Assembly (NCBI RefSeq): GCF_036924715.1
Contig: NZ_JAZHSB010000001.1
Location: forward strand, 806,001-870,000
From: Bradyrhizobium sp. AZCC 1721
Lineage (GTDB): Bacteria > Pseudomonadota > Alphaproteobacteria > Rhizobiales > Xanthobacteraceae
DNA: 64,000 nucleotides
Direction of reading: 5' to 3'
Shown here in pieces: positions 38,706 through 47,939 of this stretch. Both the position numbers and the translations under genes were made by a program. Position 1 is the first letter of the stretch, and the number at the start of each line of letters is the position of its first letter. A model generated the notes under the pieces. That model was given only the letters and a program-made list of their open reading frames with translations, ran no database searches and was not told the origin of the DNA.

Positions 38706-39314
38706 ATGAAGCTGTTCGAAAAACTGTTTCGACCCCGTCCGCCGATTCGGGACCGCGAGGCGCTCGCGGACTTCATCGACGCCCAATCGGCATACATCGT
38801 ACAGAAGGGCATCTACGAGTATTCGCGCGCCCGCGCAGGCCATTACGCCAAGGTGCTGTTTGCCGAGGAGGGCTTTGCCAGATCGGTCGAACGGGCACGC
38901 TGGGAGGCTTTTCCGCTCGGGCTGGCGATGGTCGGCGAGACCGTAGATGTCGTACTGCGTCCGCACGCCGGGGAACAGCGCCGGGCGGTGCTCGACCAGA
39001 TCATCGAGGTCGTCCTTTCGGTGTTCGACCGTTATCCGGTGCCGCCCTCGATCGGCGAGGCCGCCTGGCAGGAGGCGCGGCGCGAACTGGCGCATCGGCT
39101 CGACCTGGTCGGCGGGCACGCGCCCAAGCGGGTGATGGACATTCCCGAACCGCTGGCCGAGAGCTACTTTGCCATGATGCCGATCCACGAAAAGCTGCGC
39201 GGGCGCGATTTCCAGACCACGCGCAACTACCTGCGTGTCAGCCTGTGCAACATCCATGACGAGTTGGTCGATCGGATCGATGCGCCTGCCGTGACCAGCG
39301 CACTGCTTGAATAG
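38706..39314 (+). CDS. Unrecognised protein upstream of the DUF294 gene
   Basis: A 202-aa soluble, mostly helical protein beginning MKLFEKLFRPRPPIRDREALADFI. No catalytic motif or signal is seen. YSRARAGHYAKVLFAEEGFARSVE and YFAMMPIHEKLRGRDFQTTRNYLRV are the most distinctive stretches. ATG 38706 follows AAAGGACTGCG; a TTG at 38631 could add 25 residues. It is 61 bases before the exonuclease/DUF294 gene on the same strand and likely in its operon, so it may be an adaptor for that module. Confidence 0.65.
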   Translation: MKLFEKLFRPRPPIRDREALADFIDAQSAYIVQKGIYEYSRARAGHYAKVLFAEEGFARSVERARWEAFPLGLAMVGETVDVVLRPHAGEQRRAVLDQIIEVVLSVFDRYPVPPSIGEAAWQEARRELAHRLDLVGGHAPKRVMDIPEPLAESYFAMMPIHEKLRGRDFQTTRNYLRVSLCNIHDELVDRIDAPAVTSALLE

Positions 39315-39375
39315 GGCGTCAGGCACATTGCCAACGCCAGCTTGTCGACCGGCACCAGGTGAGGGGAGGAGGCTG

Positions 39376-41766
39376 ATGGACAGGACGGCTGGCAGTGTCC
39401 CGCTGTTGTCACTCGACGCCGTTGTCATCGATGTCGAAACCACCGGGCTCGATCCACGCAAGGCGCGGGTGATCGAGCTTGCTGGCGTGCGGCTCACCGC
39501 TGGAAAACTGGTTGCCGACGGTTCGTTCCGTCAACTGGTTCGGCCGGCCGGCGAGACAATCCCAGCTGAGACGACACGCATCCATGGCATCGACGATGCC
39601 ATGGTGGCCGGCTCGCCGCGTTTTTCGGAGGTTTGGCCGCGCTTCGACGCGTCTGTCGGTCGGGCCGTCATCGTCGGGCACATGATCGGTTTCGATCTCG
39701 CGATGCTGAAGCGCGAATGCGAACTGGCGGGGTTGCCATGGTCGCGGCCCCGGACGCTCGATACCAGGTTACTTGCGGAGATCGCCGCGCCGGAACTAGC
39801 CGGCTATGAGCTGGAGAAGCTCGCGGCCTGGCTCGGCATCGACATGGTCGACCGGCATTCTGCACTGGGCGATGCGATCACAACGGCGCGGATATTCCTG
39901 GCGCTGGTGCCGAAGCTGCGCGAACACGGCATCCGGACCGTTGCCGAAGCCGAACGCGCCTGTCGCGCGCTCACCGCCGTGCTCGACGATCAGGTGCGCA
40001 GCGGCTGGATCGAGGCAGTCGACGCAGCGGCCCGCCTCGATTCCGAGCAGACCCTGAAGCGCTTCGATAGCTATGCGTTCCGCCACCGCGTCGGCGGCAT
40101 CATGCGGACGCCGGCGATCTTCGTCCCTCCGGATGCCACGGTCGGCGAAGCGCTGGCGCAAATGGCGGACGAGAAGATATCGGCCATTTACGTGCGCGGA
40201 CCGCAGCCGGGCCCGGAAATCAGGGCGGCTGAGGCGGGTATCGTGACGGAGCGCGACGTGCTGCGCGCCGTCTCCCGGCTGGGTGCCCGGGCGCTGCAGC
40301 GACCAGTCGCCGAGATCATGAGCACGCCGCTGGCGGCGGTCCCGGCGGATGCGCTTGTCTATCGCGCGATCGCCCGGATGAATCGTCTCAAGACCCGCCA
40401 TCTCGGTGTTGTCGACGACGCTGGCCACGTGGCCGGTGCATTGTCGACGCGCGATCTGCTACGCCTGCGCGCGGGCGACGCCATATCGCTCGGCGAGGAG
40501 ATCGACGATGCAGGCGACCCGCATGCGCTGTCAGCGGCCTGGGCGCAGTTGCCGCGCGTCGCGCGAATGCTTCTGGCGGAAGGATTGTCCGGTCGCGATA
40601 TCGCCGAAGTGATTTCCCTGGAACTGGGCGCTCTTTCCCGCCAGGCCGCGGTGATCGCCGAGCGGATGATGCGGGAGAGCGGCCGGGGCGGGCCGCCGTG
40701 CGAGTATGCGCTGCTGGTGCTCGGATCGGCCGGACGCGGCGAGAGCCTGTTGGCGATGGATCAGGACAACGCCGTGATCTTCGCGCAGGGCGAGCCCGAC
40801 GGCGAGGAGGATCGCTGGTTTGCCGAACTCGGGACGCATGTCGCCGATATCCTGCACGAGGTCGGCGTGCCCTATTGCAAGGGCGGTGTCATGGCGAAAA
40901 ACGCGCTTTGGCGCGGCTCGGTGGCAACATGGCGGGATCGCGTCGACAAGTGGATCACACGTTCCGGTCCCGCCGATCTGTTGTCCGTCGATATCTTCTT
41001 CGACCTGCGGGCGGTTCACGGCGACGGCAGCCTTGCCGTCTCGGTGCGTCAGGCGGCCTTCGCGGCGGCCGAAGGCCAGGTCGCGTTCATCAAGCTGTTG
41101 GTCGAGAACGTCAGCGTTCCGGCGAGCCTGAAATTTTTCGGCGGGATCCGCACGGTCGCCGGCCGTATCGACCTCAAGGCGGCCGGATTGTTTGGTCTCG
41201 TTGCATGGGTGCGCGCGATGGCAATCCGCTATCACGTCATGGAACGGTCGACGTCGGCGCGACTGGCCGGCGTGAAGGCGGGGGTTCAGGCGAGCGAGAG
41301 CGATCTCGATGCGCTTGGCGAAGCCCAGGGCACCTTTCTCGATCTCATCCTGTCGCAGCAGGTTGAGGACATCGCCCACGGCATCCCGCCTTCCAACGCG
41401 GTTGCCGTGAAGCGATTGTCGGGCCGTGACCTCGATCGGCTGCGTGCGGCACTCGATGCTGTCTCCACCATCGATGAGCTCGGCCGCGCGACCTCCTGTT
41501 CAAGGATTGACGCAACGCGTCTTTTCGAAAGCGAAGCATTTTTCTCCGAGTTCCCTGTGGGCTCGGCCGGGCTGGCCCCAAATCCCCAATTGTTCATTTT
41601 TTTGCGTTGCACCATTCGAGGGAAACTGGTGCCGATTAACTGCTTTTGCGCGACGCGGGCAAGGTTGCCTTGCAAGTCGCTTCCTGACAGTGGACAATCA
41701 AATTGCTGTCAATCAGCAACGACTTGCATGCTTTCCCGACCTCTTGTCGGCGCCCGGAACAGATGA
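39376..41766 (+). CDS. DnaQ-type exonuclease / CBS pair / DUF294 nucleotidyltransferase fusion
   Basis: Three modules are fused. (1) A DEDDh exonuclease, residues about 14-180, with Asp19, Glu21 (IDVETTGLDP), Asp107 (GHMIGFDLAM), His161 and Asp166 (HSALGDA) all intact. (2) Two CBS domains, about 240-300 and 312-368. (3) A DUF294 nucleotidyltransferase with LVLGSAGRGESLLAMDQD (Gly450, Ser451, Asp462, Asp464) plus the DUF294 C-terminal domain. DUF294/CBS proteins are putative signal nucleotidyltransferases found near ActP and CrbS genes. GGGGAGGAGG precedes ATG 39376. The last 88 residues look non-conserved: a +1 change near 41487 would instead end the protein as DLLFKD at 41510. The frame as read ends in an ATGA overlap with the next gene. 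Confidence 0.85.
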   Translation: MDRTAGSVPLLSLDAVVIDVETTGLDPRKARVIELAGVRLTAGKLVADGSFRQLVRPAGETIPAETTRIHGIDDAMVAGSPRFSEVWPRFDASVGRAVIVGHMIGFDLAMLKRECELAGLPWSRPRTLDTRLLAEIAAPELAGYELEKLAAWLGIDMVDRHSALGDAITTARIFLALVPKLREHGIRTVAEAERACRALTAVLDDQVRSGWIEAVDAAARLDSEQTLKRFDSYAFRHRVGGIMRTPAIFVPPDATVGEALAQMADEKISAIYVRGPQPGPEIRAAEAGIVTERDVLRAVSRLGARALQRPVAEIMSTPLAAVPADALVYRAIARMNRLKTRHLGVVDDAGHVAGALSTRDLLRLRAGDAISLGEEIDDAGDPHALSAAWAQLPRVARMLLAEGLSGRDIAEVISLELGALSRQAAVIAERMMRESGRGGPPCEYALLVLGSAGRGESLLAMDQDNAVIFAQGEPDGEEDRWFAELGTHVADILHEVGVPYCKGGVMAKNALWRGSVATWRDRVDKWITRSGPADLLSVDIFFDLRAVHGDGSLAVSVRQAAFAAAEGQVAFIKLLVENVSVPASLKFFGGIRTVAGRIDLKAAGLFGLVAWVRAMAIRYHVMERSTSARLAGVKAGVQASESDLDALGEAQGTFLDLILSQQVEDIAHGIPPSNAVAVKRLSGRDLDRLRAALDAVSTIDELGRATSCSRIDATRLFESEAFFSEFPVGSAGLAPNPQLFIFLRCTIRGKLVPINCFCATRARLPCKSLPDSGQSNCCQSATTCMLSRPLVGARNR

Positions 41767-42437
41767 TCGCTGCTGCCAATACCCACCTCGTCATCGCCGA
41801 TGACCATCCGCTCTTTCGCGACGCTCTGCGGCAGGCGGTTGCCAGTGTCGTGGCTTCGGCCGTCGTCAGCGAAGCCGGCACGTTCGACGAACTCACGACG
41901 CTACTCGAGCGGGATTCCGACGTCGACCTGATTCTGCTCGATCTCACGATGCCGGGGATTTCGGGCTTCTCGGGCCTGATCTACCTGCGGGCGCAATATC
42001 CGGCGATCCCGGTGGTGATCGTGTCGGCGAGCGACGATGCGGGCACGATCCGGCGGTCGCTCGATTTCGGTGCCTCCGGCTTCATCCCCAAGCGCTTCGG
42101 CGTCGAGACGCTGCGCGACGCCATCATGAAGGTGATGGAGGGCGACGTCTGGGTGCCCCCGGACACCGATCTCTCCTCGGCCACCGACCCCGACATGACG
42201 CGGCTGCGCGACCGCCTAGTGACGCTGACCCCGCAGCAGGTGCGGGTGCTGATGATGCTGTCGGAGGGGCTGCTCAACAAGCAGATCGCCTATGAGCTCG
42301 GCGTCTCCGAAGCGACCATCAAGGCGCATGTCTCGGCGATCCTGCAAAAGCTCGGTGTCGAAAGCCGCACGCAGGCCGTGATCGCGGCGGCGAAAATCTC
42401 CGGCGGCCAATGGCGCCAGGGCACGCCGACGGGGTGA
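41763..42437 (+). CDS. crbR: LuxR-family response regulator, CrbR-like
   Basis: A 224-aa regulator. Receiver: IADDHPLFRDAL, phospho-acceptor Asp60 in LILLDLTMPG, and FIPKRFG with the switch Lys. LuxR domain: LTPQQVRVLMMLSEGLLNKQIAYELGVSEATIKAHVSAILQKLGV. The receiver and DNA-binding sequences and the neighbours (SLC5-kinase, ActP-like symporter, DUF294) match CrbR/ErdR, which activates acetyl-CoA synthetase and acetate uptake genes. No acs gene lies in this window. ATG 41763 overlaps the upstream stop as read. Confidence 0.85.
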   Translation: MIAAANTHLVIADDHPLFRDALRQAVASVVASAVVSEAGTFDELTTLLERDSDVDLILLDLTMPGISGFSGLIYLRAQYPAIPVVIVSASDDAGTIRRSLDFGASGFIPKRFGVETLRDAIMKVMEGDVWVPPDTDLSSATDPDMTRLRDRLVTLTPQQVRVLMMLSEGLLNKQIAYELGVSEATIKAHVSAILQKLGVESRTQAVIAAAKISGGQWRQGTPTG

Positions 42438-42534
42438 TTGGGGGGACGTCGTTCCGGGGCGCGAAGCGAGCTATGGGGCGCCCTTGCGCCCTGAGAATCT
42501 CGAGATTGAAACGCGCTGGAGCTCCAAAGTCCAC

Positions 42535-42813
42535 CGTCGTCTCCGCAAGCTCCACCGTCGTCCCCGCGAACGCGGGGACCCATAACCACAAATCTCGATT
42601 GTTGAAATGCGCTGGAGCTCCAGCGAGGCATAACCACAGACAATTGTGGTTATGGGTCCCTGCGTTCGCAGGGACGACGTCGTTGAGAAATTCCCGCGCT
42701 TATTCCGCCTGTCCGCGGCGCAGGGGATGCGCTGGATGACCGGTTTGCGAAGGTGGAGCCATACGCTCCGCAAGCTTCACCGTCGTCTCCGCGAACGCGG
42801 GGACCATAACCAC
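42535..42813. repeat. Cluster of palindromic repeats between crbR and crbS
   Basis: Complete units at 42557-42589, 42646-42678 (opposite) and 42782-42813, plus partial CCGTCGTCTCCG copies at 42535 and preceding GTTCCGGGGCGCG and GGAATGACGG half-elements at 42448 and 42875. The 453-base gap 42438-42890 holds only repeats. Confidence 0.75.
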
Positions 42814-42890
42814 AAATCTCGATTGTTCTCAGGTGCGCATTGCGCACCATAGTTGGATGCTGACGCATCGCCTCGGAATGACGGTGTGCA

Positions 42891-45800
42891 TTACTCCGCC
42901 GCCACCATCTGCTGCGCGCGCCACTGGCCGAGCAGGGCGCGGAGCGAGGCTGGCTTGACCGGCTTGTTGAGGATCGCGACGTTTTCCTCGCGCGCGGCGG
43001 CGCGGACGTTGGGGCTGCGATCGGCCGTGATCAGGATGGCGGGAATGTTGTCGCCGAAGCGGCGACGGATCTCGCGGATCGCGGCAACGCCGTTGCCGCG
43101 GTCGAGATGATAGTCGACCAGAAGGCCGGTCACGCTGTGGCCGGACGATTCGATCGCAGCGATCGCGGCTTCCGGGTCAGCTACCGCGATCACCTCGGCG
43201 TTCCAGGCCGTCAGCAGCGTCTTCATGCCGTCGAGGATTGCCGGATCGTTCTCGATGCAGACGATCAAGGCGCCACCCATCGGCATCTTGGAAAGCGGCG
43301 TCGCGCTGGTGACGGCGTGGGTGTAGTTGACCGCCTTGGCGACCGGCACGGTCACCGAAAACACCGAGCCGCCGCTGACGTTGGCGTCGATCGCGATGCC
43401 GTGGTTGAGCACGCGCGCCAGCCGCTCGACGATCGATAGACCAAGGCCGAGGCCGCGGGCGATCCGCGCGCCCTGCTCGAGGCGGTGGAACTCCTTGAAA
43501 ATCTCGCCGCGCTTCATCACGGGAATGCCGACGCCGGTATCGTAGACGGCGATCTGCAAGGATTGTCCGTGGCGGCGGCAGCCGACCAGCACGCGCCCGC
43601 GCGGGGTGTATTTGATCGCGTTGGAGATGAAGTTCTGCAGCAGCCGCCGCAGCAGCGAGCGGTCGGACTGCACCGGCAGCGAGCAGGGGACGAAGGTCAG
43701 CTCCAGCCCCTTGGCGCGGGCGATCGGCGCAAACTCGATCTCCAGCGAGCGCATCAGGTCGGCCATCTTGAAGCTTGAGATCGAGGTCGTCATTGCCCCC
43801 GCATCGAGCCGCGAGATGTCCAGCAGCGCGCCGAGGATCTCCTCGATCGCCTCCAGCGAGTCGTCGATGTTCTCGACCAGGCGGGAGTCCTCACCGCCGT
43901 TCTGCCGCTCGACGAGGCTCGTGACGTAGAGCCGCGCCGCGTTGAGCGGCTGCAGGATGTCGTGGCTGGCGGCGGCGAGGAATCGGGTCTTCGAGATGTT
44001 GGCGTCCTCGGCGGTGCTCTTGGCCTGCGCCAGTTCGGAGTTCAGGCGGGTGAGCTCCTCGGTGCGGTCGCGCACGCGCTTTTCCAGCGTCGCATTGGCG
44101 CGCTCGAGCGCCTCGGCGGCCTCGAAGCTCGGGGTCACGTCGGAGAAGGTGATGACGAGGCCGCCGCCCGGCATCCGGTTGGAGCGGACCTCGATCACCA
44201 TATGGCGATCGGCCAGGCGCTCCAGATAAGGTTTGCCCTCGGTGGTGTAGGCCTCCAGCCGCCGCGTCAATAGCGTATCGGGATCGCCGGCGCCAGACGC
44301 GCTGACCGCGCCCATGAATTCGAGGATTTCCTGCAAGGGAATGCCGAGTTGCACGAGGTGCGGCGGCAGCGCGAGAATTTCGCCAAACTGGCGGTTCGAG
44401 CAGATCAGTTGCAGATCGGCGTCGAACACCGCGATGCCCTGGCGCACATGGTTGAGCGCGGTCTGCAGGATCTCACGGTTGAAATGCAGCGCGGCGTGCG
44501 AATCGTCGAGCAGCTTCAGCGCGGCCTTGGCGGAGACGGTGCGCTTGCGCAAGAGAAGCGACATCACGAGGCGCGAGGAGGCCGCGCCGATCGAGGAGGC
44601 GATCAGGCGCTCGGCGTATTGCAGCAACTCGAAATCGGCAGGTGCCGCCGGATCGAGGTTGCCGGGATGACTGGCCGCAAAGGTCTCGAAGGCCTGGGCC
44701 GCGCGCTCGGGGCCGAGATATTGCGCCACCGTGCTCTGGATGTCCTGCACGGTCACGGTGGTGCGCCAGCGCCGGAACGTCGGGGCGATCGGCGCCAGCG
44801 TGTTCGGCACGAACAGGTCCGCCTGCAGCCGTTCGATCGAGGACGGCTGGCGCGCGAGCGACATCACAACATAGGTCAGGATGTTGAGCGCGAGCGACCA
44901 GAACACGCCATGCATCAGCGGTGGCAGGTCGGTGCCGAGCAGCGCCTGGGGACGCAACGCCACGATGCCGAACGGCCCCTGCTGCAGCAACAGAAGGCCG
45001 GCCGTACTGCCCTCCAGGAAACTCGGCAGGAACAGCGTGTAGAGCCACACGGCGATGCCGACCAGCATGCCGCCCATCGCCCCGCGTGCGGTTCCGTGGC
45101 GCCACACCAGGCCGCCGAAGAACGCCGGCGCGAGTTGCGCCAGCGCCGCGAACGACAGCAGGCCGATCGCCGCCAGTTGGGTGTTGCCGAGCGCGCGGTA
45201 GTAGAAATACGCCATCACCATGATGGCGAAGATCGCGATGCGTCTAATCTTGAGCAGAAAGTCGCCGAAATCCTTGCTGCCGTAGCGCGCCCCGGGACTT
45301 CCCTTCAGCACCATCGGCAGCACGATGTCGTTGGAGACCATGATGGAGAGCGCGACGCATTCGACGATCACCATCGCGGTCGCGGCCGACAGGCCGCCGA
45401 CGAACACGGCGATGCTGAGCAGCGCGGAATTGGCCTCGATCGGCAGCGCCAGCACATACATGTCGCTGTCGACGGCGCCGAACGGGAAGGTGACGAGACC
45501 GGCGATCGCGATCGGAATCACGAACAGGTTGATGGCGATCAGATAGAGCGGAAACAGCCAGCGGGCCCGATTGACCTCCTCGAGACTGGAATTCTCGACC
45601 ACGCTGACGTGGAACTGCCGCGGCAGCAGCATGATCGCGCAAAACGACAACAGCGTCATGGTCAGGAAATTGCCGATCGACGGCACGTAGCTGATGGCGC
45701 GCACTGCCTCCGGTGTCTTCATCGCCCGCTCGATCAGTTCGACGGGCGTGAACATCCAGAAGGTGACGAAAGCGCCGGCGGCGATGAAGGCCACCAGCTT

Positions 45801-46400
45801 GACGATGGATTCGGTGGCGATCGCCAGCATCAGGCCGTGCTGATGCTCGGTGGCGTCGGTCTGGCGGGTGCCGAACAGCACCGCGAATGCCGCCATCGCC
45901 AAGGTGACGACCAGTGCGATGTCGCCGATCAGCGGAATAGAGGAGAACAGCTTGTCCTCGCTCAGGATCGTCTCCAGCGATGAGGCCACCGCCTTGAGTT
46001 GCAGCGCGATGTAGGGCACCGAGCCCACGATCGCGATGACCGCCACGGTGGCGGCGACTGCCTGGCTCTTGCCGTAGCGCGCCGCGATGAAGTCGGCGAT
46101 CGAGGTGATGTTCTGCGACTTGGCGAGCTGGATCACGCGCCGCAATAGCGGCGTGCAAAGCCCGATCATCAGGATCGGCCCGACATAGATCGCGAGGAAG
46201 TCGACGCTGGTGCGGGTGGCGAACCCGACGGAGCCGAAGAAGGTCCAGGAGGTGCAATAGATCGCCATCGATAGCGGATAGATCAGCATGCTGGCGCGGC
46301 CGCGCTGGCTCGGCGACAGGCGGTCGCCGTAGCTGGCGACGACGAACAGCAGGCCGATATAGGCGAACGCGGTGGCGATTACGCCCCAGTCGTGCAGCAT
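42891..46400 (-). CDS. crbS: SLC5-transporter/STAC hybrid sensor histidine kinase, CrbS-like
   Basis: A 1169-aa protein. Residues 1 to about 515 form an SLC5 (sodium:solute symporter) membrane domain of about 13 helices. Residues about 545-620 are a STAC-like linker, about 640-760 a PAS domain, and 770-800 a coiled coil. A HisKA domain follows with His813 in AAASHDILQPLNAARLY, a HATPase (NAIKYTPRG, DTGVGIP, GLGLGLSI), and a C-terminal receiver with Asp1096 (LLVDYHLD). CrbS/MxtR kinases pair with CrbR/ErdR and respond to acetate. The ATG at 46400 follows GGGAGGACC. It is convergent with crbR across the repeat cluster. Confidence 0.92.
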   Translation of the reverse strand: MLHDWGVIATAFAYIGLLFVVASYGDRLSPSQRGRASMLIYPLSMAIYCTSWTFFGSVGFATRTSVDFLAIYVGPILMIGLCTPLLRRVIQLAKSQNITSIADFIAARYGKSQAVAATVAVIAIVGSVPYIALQLKAVASSLETILSEDKLFSSIPLIGDIALVVTLAMAAFAVLFGTRQTDATEHQHGLMLAIATESIVKLVAFIAAGAFVTFWMFTPVELIERAMKTPEAVRAISYVPSIGNFLTMTLLSFCAIMLLPRQFHVSVVENSSLEEVNRARWLFPLYLIAINLFVIPIAIAGLVTFPFGAVDSDMYVLALPIEANSALLSIAVFVGGLSAATAMVIVECVALSIMVSNDIVLPMVLKGSPGARYGSKDFGDFLLKIRRIAIFAIMVMAYFYYRALGNTQLAAIGLLSFAALAQLAPAFFGGLVWRHGTARGAMGGMLVGIAVWLYTLFLPSFLEGSTAGLLLLQQGPFGIVALRPQALLGTDLPPLMHGVFWSLALNILTYVVMSLARQPSSIERLQADLFVPNTLAPIAPTFRRWRTTVTVQDIQSTVAQYLGPERAAQAFETFAASHPGNLDPAAPADFELLQYAERLIASSIGAASSRLVMSLLLRKRTVSAKAALKLLDDSHAALHFNREILQTALNHVRQGIAVFDADLQLICSNRQFGEILALPPHLVQLGIPLQEILEFMGAVSASGAGDPDTLLTRRLEAYTTEGKPYLERLADRHMVIEVRSNRMPGGGLVITFSDVTPSFEAAEALERANATLEKRVRDRTEELTRLNSELAQAKSTAEDANISKTRFLAAASHDILQPLNAARLYVTSLVERQNGGEDSRLVENIDDSLEAIEEILGALLDISRLDAGAMTTSISSFKMADLMRSLEIEFAPIARAKGLELTFVPCSLPVQSDRSLLRRLLQNFISNAIKYTPRGRVLVGCRRHGQSLQIAVYDTGVGIPVMKRGEIFKEFHRLEQGARIARGLGLGLSIVERLARVLNHGIAIDANVSGGSVFSVTVPVAKAVNYTHAVTSATPLSKMPMGGALIVCIENDPAILDGMKTLLTAWNAEVIAVADPEAAIAAIESSGHSVTGLLVDYHLDRGNGVAAIREIRRRFGDNIPAILITADRSPNVRAAAREENVAILNKPVKPASLRALLGQWRAQQMVAAE

Positions 46401-46565
46401 CGCTCTCGGGTCCTCCCTCTCCCGGCGCTTGGATTGCGGACGTGTGCCTTTCACGCCAAACCGGACGCTCGTAAACGCCATGGCCGGAAGAGGTGAATAT
46501 AGACGCTTTGGGCCGGCAGCGCACGGCGCCACCGGCCCAATTCGAAGGAATTAGGACGGGTAGGG

Positions 46566-47795
46566 TTACTCGGCCGCCAGCGATTTCTGCCTCACGGGCA
46601 GCCCGAGGCGTTCCCAGACCTGCAGCAGCGCTTCCGCGAGCCGATCGATCAGCCCGTCATCGTGGTAGGGCGAGGGCGTGATCCGCAGCCGCTCGGTGCC
46701 CTTGGCGACCGTCGGATAGTTGATCGGCTGGATGTAGATGCCGTGCTCTTCCAGGAGGATGTCGGAGGCCAGCTTGCACTTCTCGGGATCGCCGACGAAC
46801 AGCGGCACGATGTGGGTGTCGCTCGACATCACGGGCAGCCCGGCTGCATTGAGGATCGCCTTGACCCGGGCGGCGCGGTCCTGGTGGCGCTCGCGTTCCC
46901 AGTTCGAGGTCTTCAAATGCCGGATCGCAGCCGTTGCGGCCGAGCAGATCGCCGGCGGCAGCGCGGTGGTGAAGATGAAGCCCGGCGCATAGGAGCGGAC
47001 CGCGTCGATGATCTCGGCATTGCCGGCGATATAGCCGCCGAGGCAGCCGAACGCCTTGGCGAGCGTGCCTTCGAGCACGTCGATGCGGTGCATGACGCCG
47101 TCGCGCTCGGCGATGCCGCCGCCGCGCGGGCCGTACATGCCGACCGCATGAACCTCGTCGACATAGGTCATGGCGCTGTATTTCTCGGCGAGATCGCAGA
47201 TTTTCGAAAGCGGCGCGACGTCGCCGTCCATCGAATAAAGGCTCTCGCAGGCGATCAGCTTGGGCCGGTCGGGGCCTGCAGCGATCAAAAGTTCCTCGAG
47301 ATGGGCGAGGTCGTTGTGGCGGAAGATCTGGCGCTCGCAGCCGGCCTGGCGGACGCCCTCGATCATCGAATTGTGGTTCAGCGCATCAGATAGAATGAGG
47401 CAGTTCGGAATAAGCTTTGCAATCGTCGAAATACCGGTCTGGTTCGACACATAGCCCGAGGTGAACAGCAGCGAGGCCTGCTTGCCATGCAGGTCGGCCA
47501 GCTCCTGCTCGAGCTGCACCAGCGGATGATGGGTGCCGGCGATGTTGCGGGTGCCGCCGGCGCCGGTGCCGACGCGGGTCGCGGTCTCCACCATGGCGCC
47601 GACCACCTTGGGGTGCTGGCCCATGCCGAGATAGTCGTTGGAGCACCAGATCACGACATCGCGCTTGCCCTTCGGCGAGTGCCAGACCGCATGCGGGAAA
47701 CGGCCCGCGATCCGCTCGAGGTCGGCGAAAACGCGGTAGCGCCGCTCGTCATGCAGGCGGTTGAGGGCGGCGTGGAAGAATCTGCTGTAATCCAT
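46566..47795 (-). CDS. hemA: 5-Aminolevulinate synthase
   Basis: A 409-aa PLP enzyme condensing glycine and succinyl-CoA, the first step of heme synthesis in alphaproteobacteria. Motifs: [53 protein letters not shown] and the PLP lysine Lys247 in [14 protein letters not shown]. The length equals that known for rhizobial HemA. ATG 47795 is used; upstream codons to 47918 are not conserved. A perfect FixK/FNR-type palindrome lies 127 bases upstream, fitting oxygen control and the heme demand of the nearby oxidase genes. Confidence 0.97.
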   Translation of the reverse strand: MDYSRFFHAALNRLHDERRYRVFADLERIAGRFPHAVWHSPKGKRDVVIWCSNDYLGMGQHPKVVGAMVETATRVGTGAGGTRNIAGTHHPLVQLEQELADLHGKQASLLFTSGYVSNQTGISTIAKLIPNCLILSDALNHNSMIEGVRQAGCERQIFRHNDLAHLEELLIAAGPDRPKLIACESLYSMDGDVAPLSKICDLAEKYSAMTYVDEVHAVGMYGPRGGGIAERDGVMHRIDVLEGTLAKAFGCLGGYIAGNAEIIDAVRSYAPGFIFTTALPPAICSAATAAIRHLKTSNWERERHQDRAARVKAILNAAGLPVMSSDTHIVPLFVGDPEKCKLASDILLEEHGIYIQPINYPTVAKGTERLRITPSPYHDDGLIDRLAEALLQVWERLGLPVRQKSLAAE

Positions 47796-47921
47796 CACAA
47801 GACCTGGAACGGAACCGGCCGTATTGGCGTCGGGCCTTTTTAGAGCCTTTCCAGCTTTGATGTCTACGCGAATTCCCACATTTCGGCGCGCCTCCGGAAT
47901 GCTACTTAGGCGGAGCAAATG

Positions 47922-47935
47922 TTGATCCGGATCAA
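47922..47935 (-). promoter_or_regulatory. FixK/FNR-type box upstream of hemA
   Basis: TTGATCCGGATCAA, a perfect TTGAT-N4-ATCAA palindrome, lies 127 bases before the hemA start and 4 bases after the stop of the HEAT-repeat gene. Such boxes bind FixK2/FnrN/Anr-type regulators under low oxygen in rhizobia. Confidence 0.8.
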
Positions 47936-47939
47936 GGCG

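Noticed and set aside
42535..42813. CRISPR-like array of repeats
   Set aside because: Units are palindromic, of mixed orientation, unevenly spaced and without unique spacers of constant length or cas genes.
44349..45983. 544-aa plus-strand open frame opposite crbS
   Set aside because: Antisense shadow without hydrophobic or catalytic patterns.
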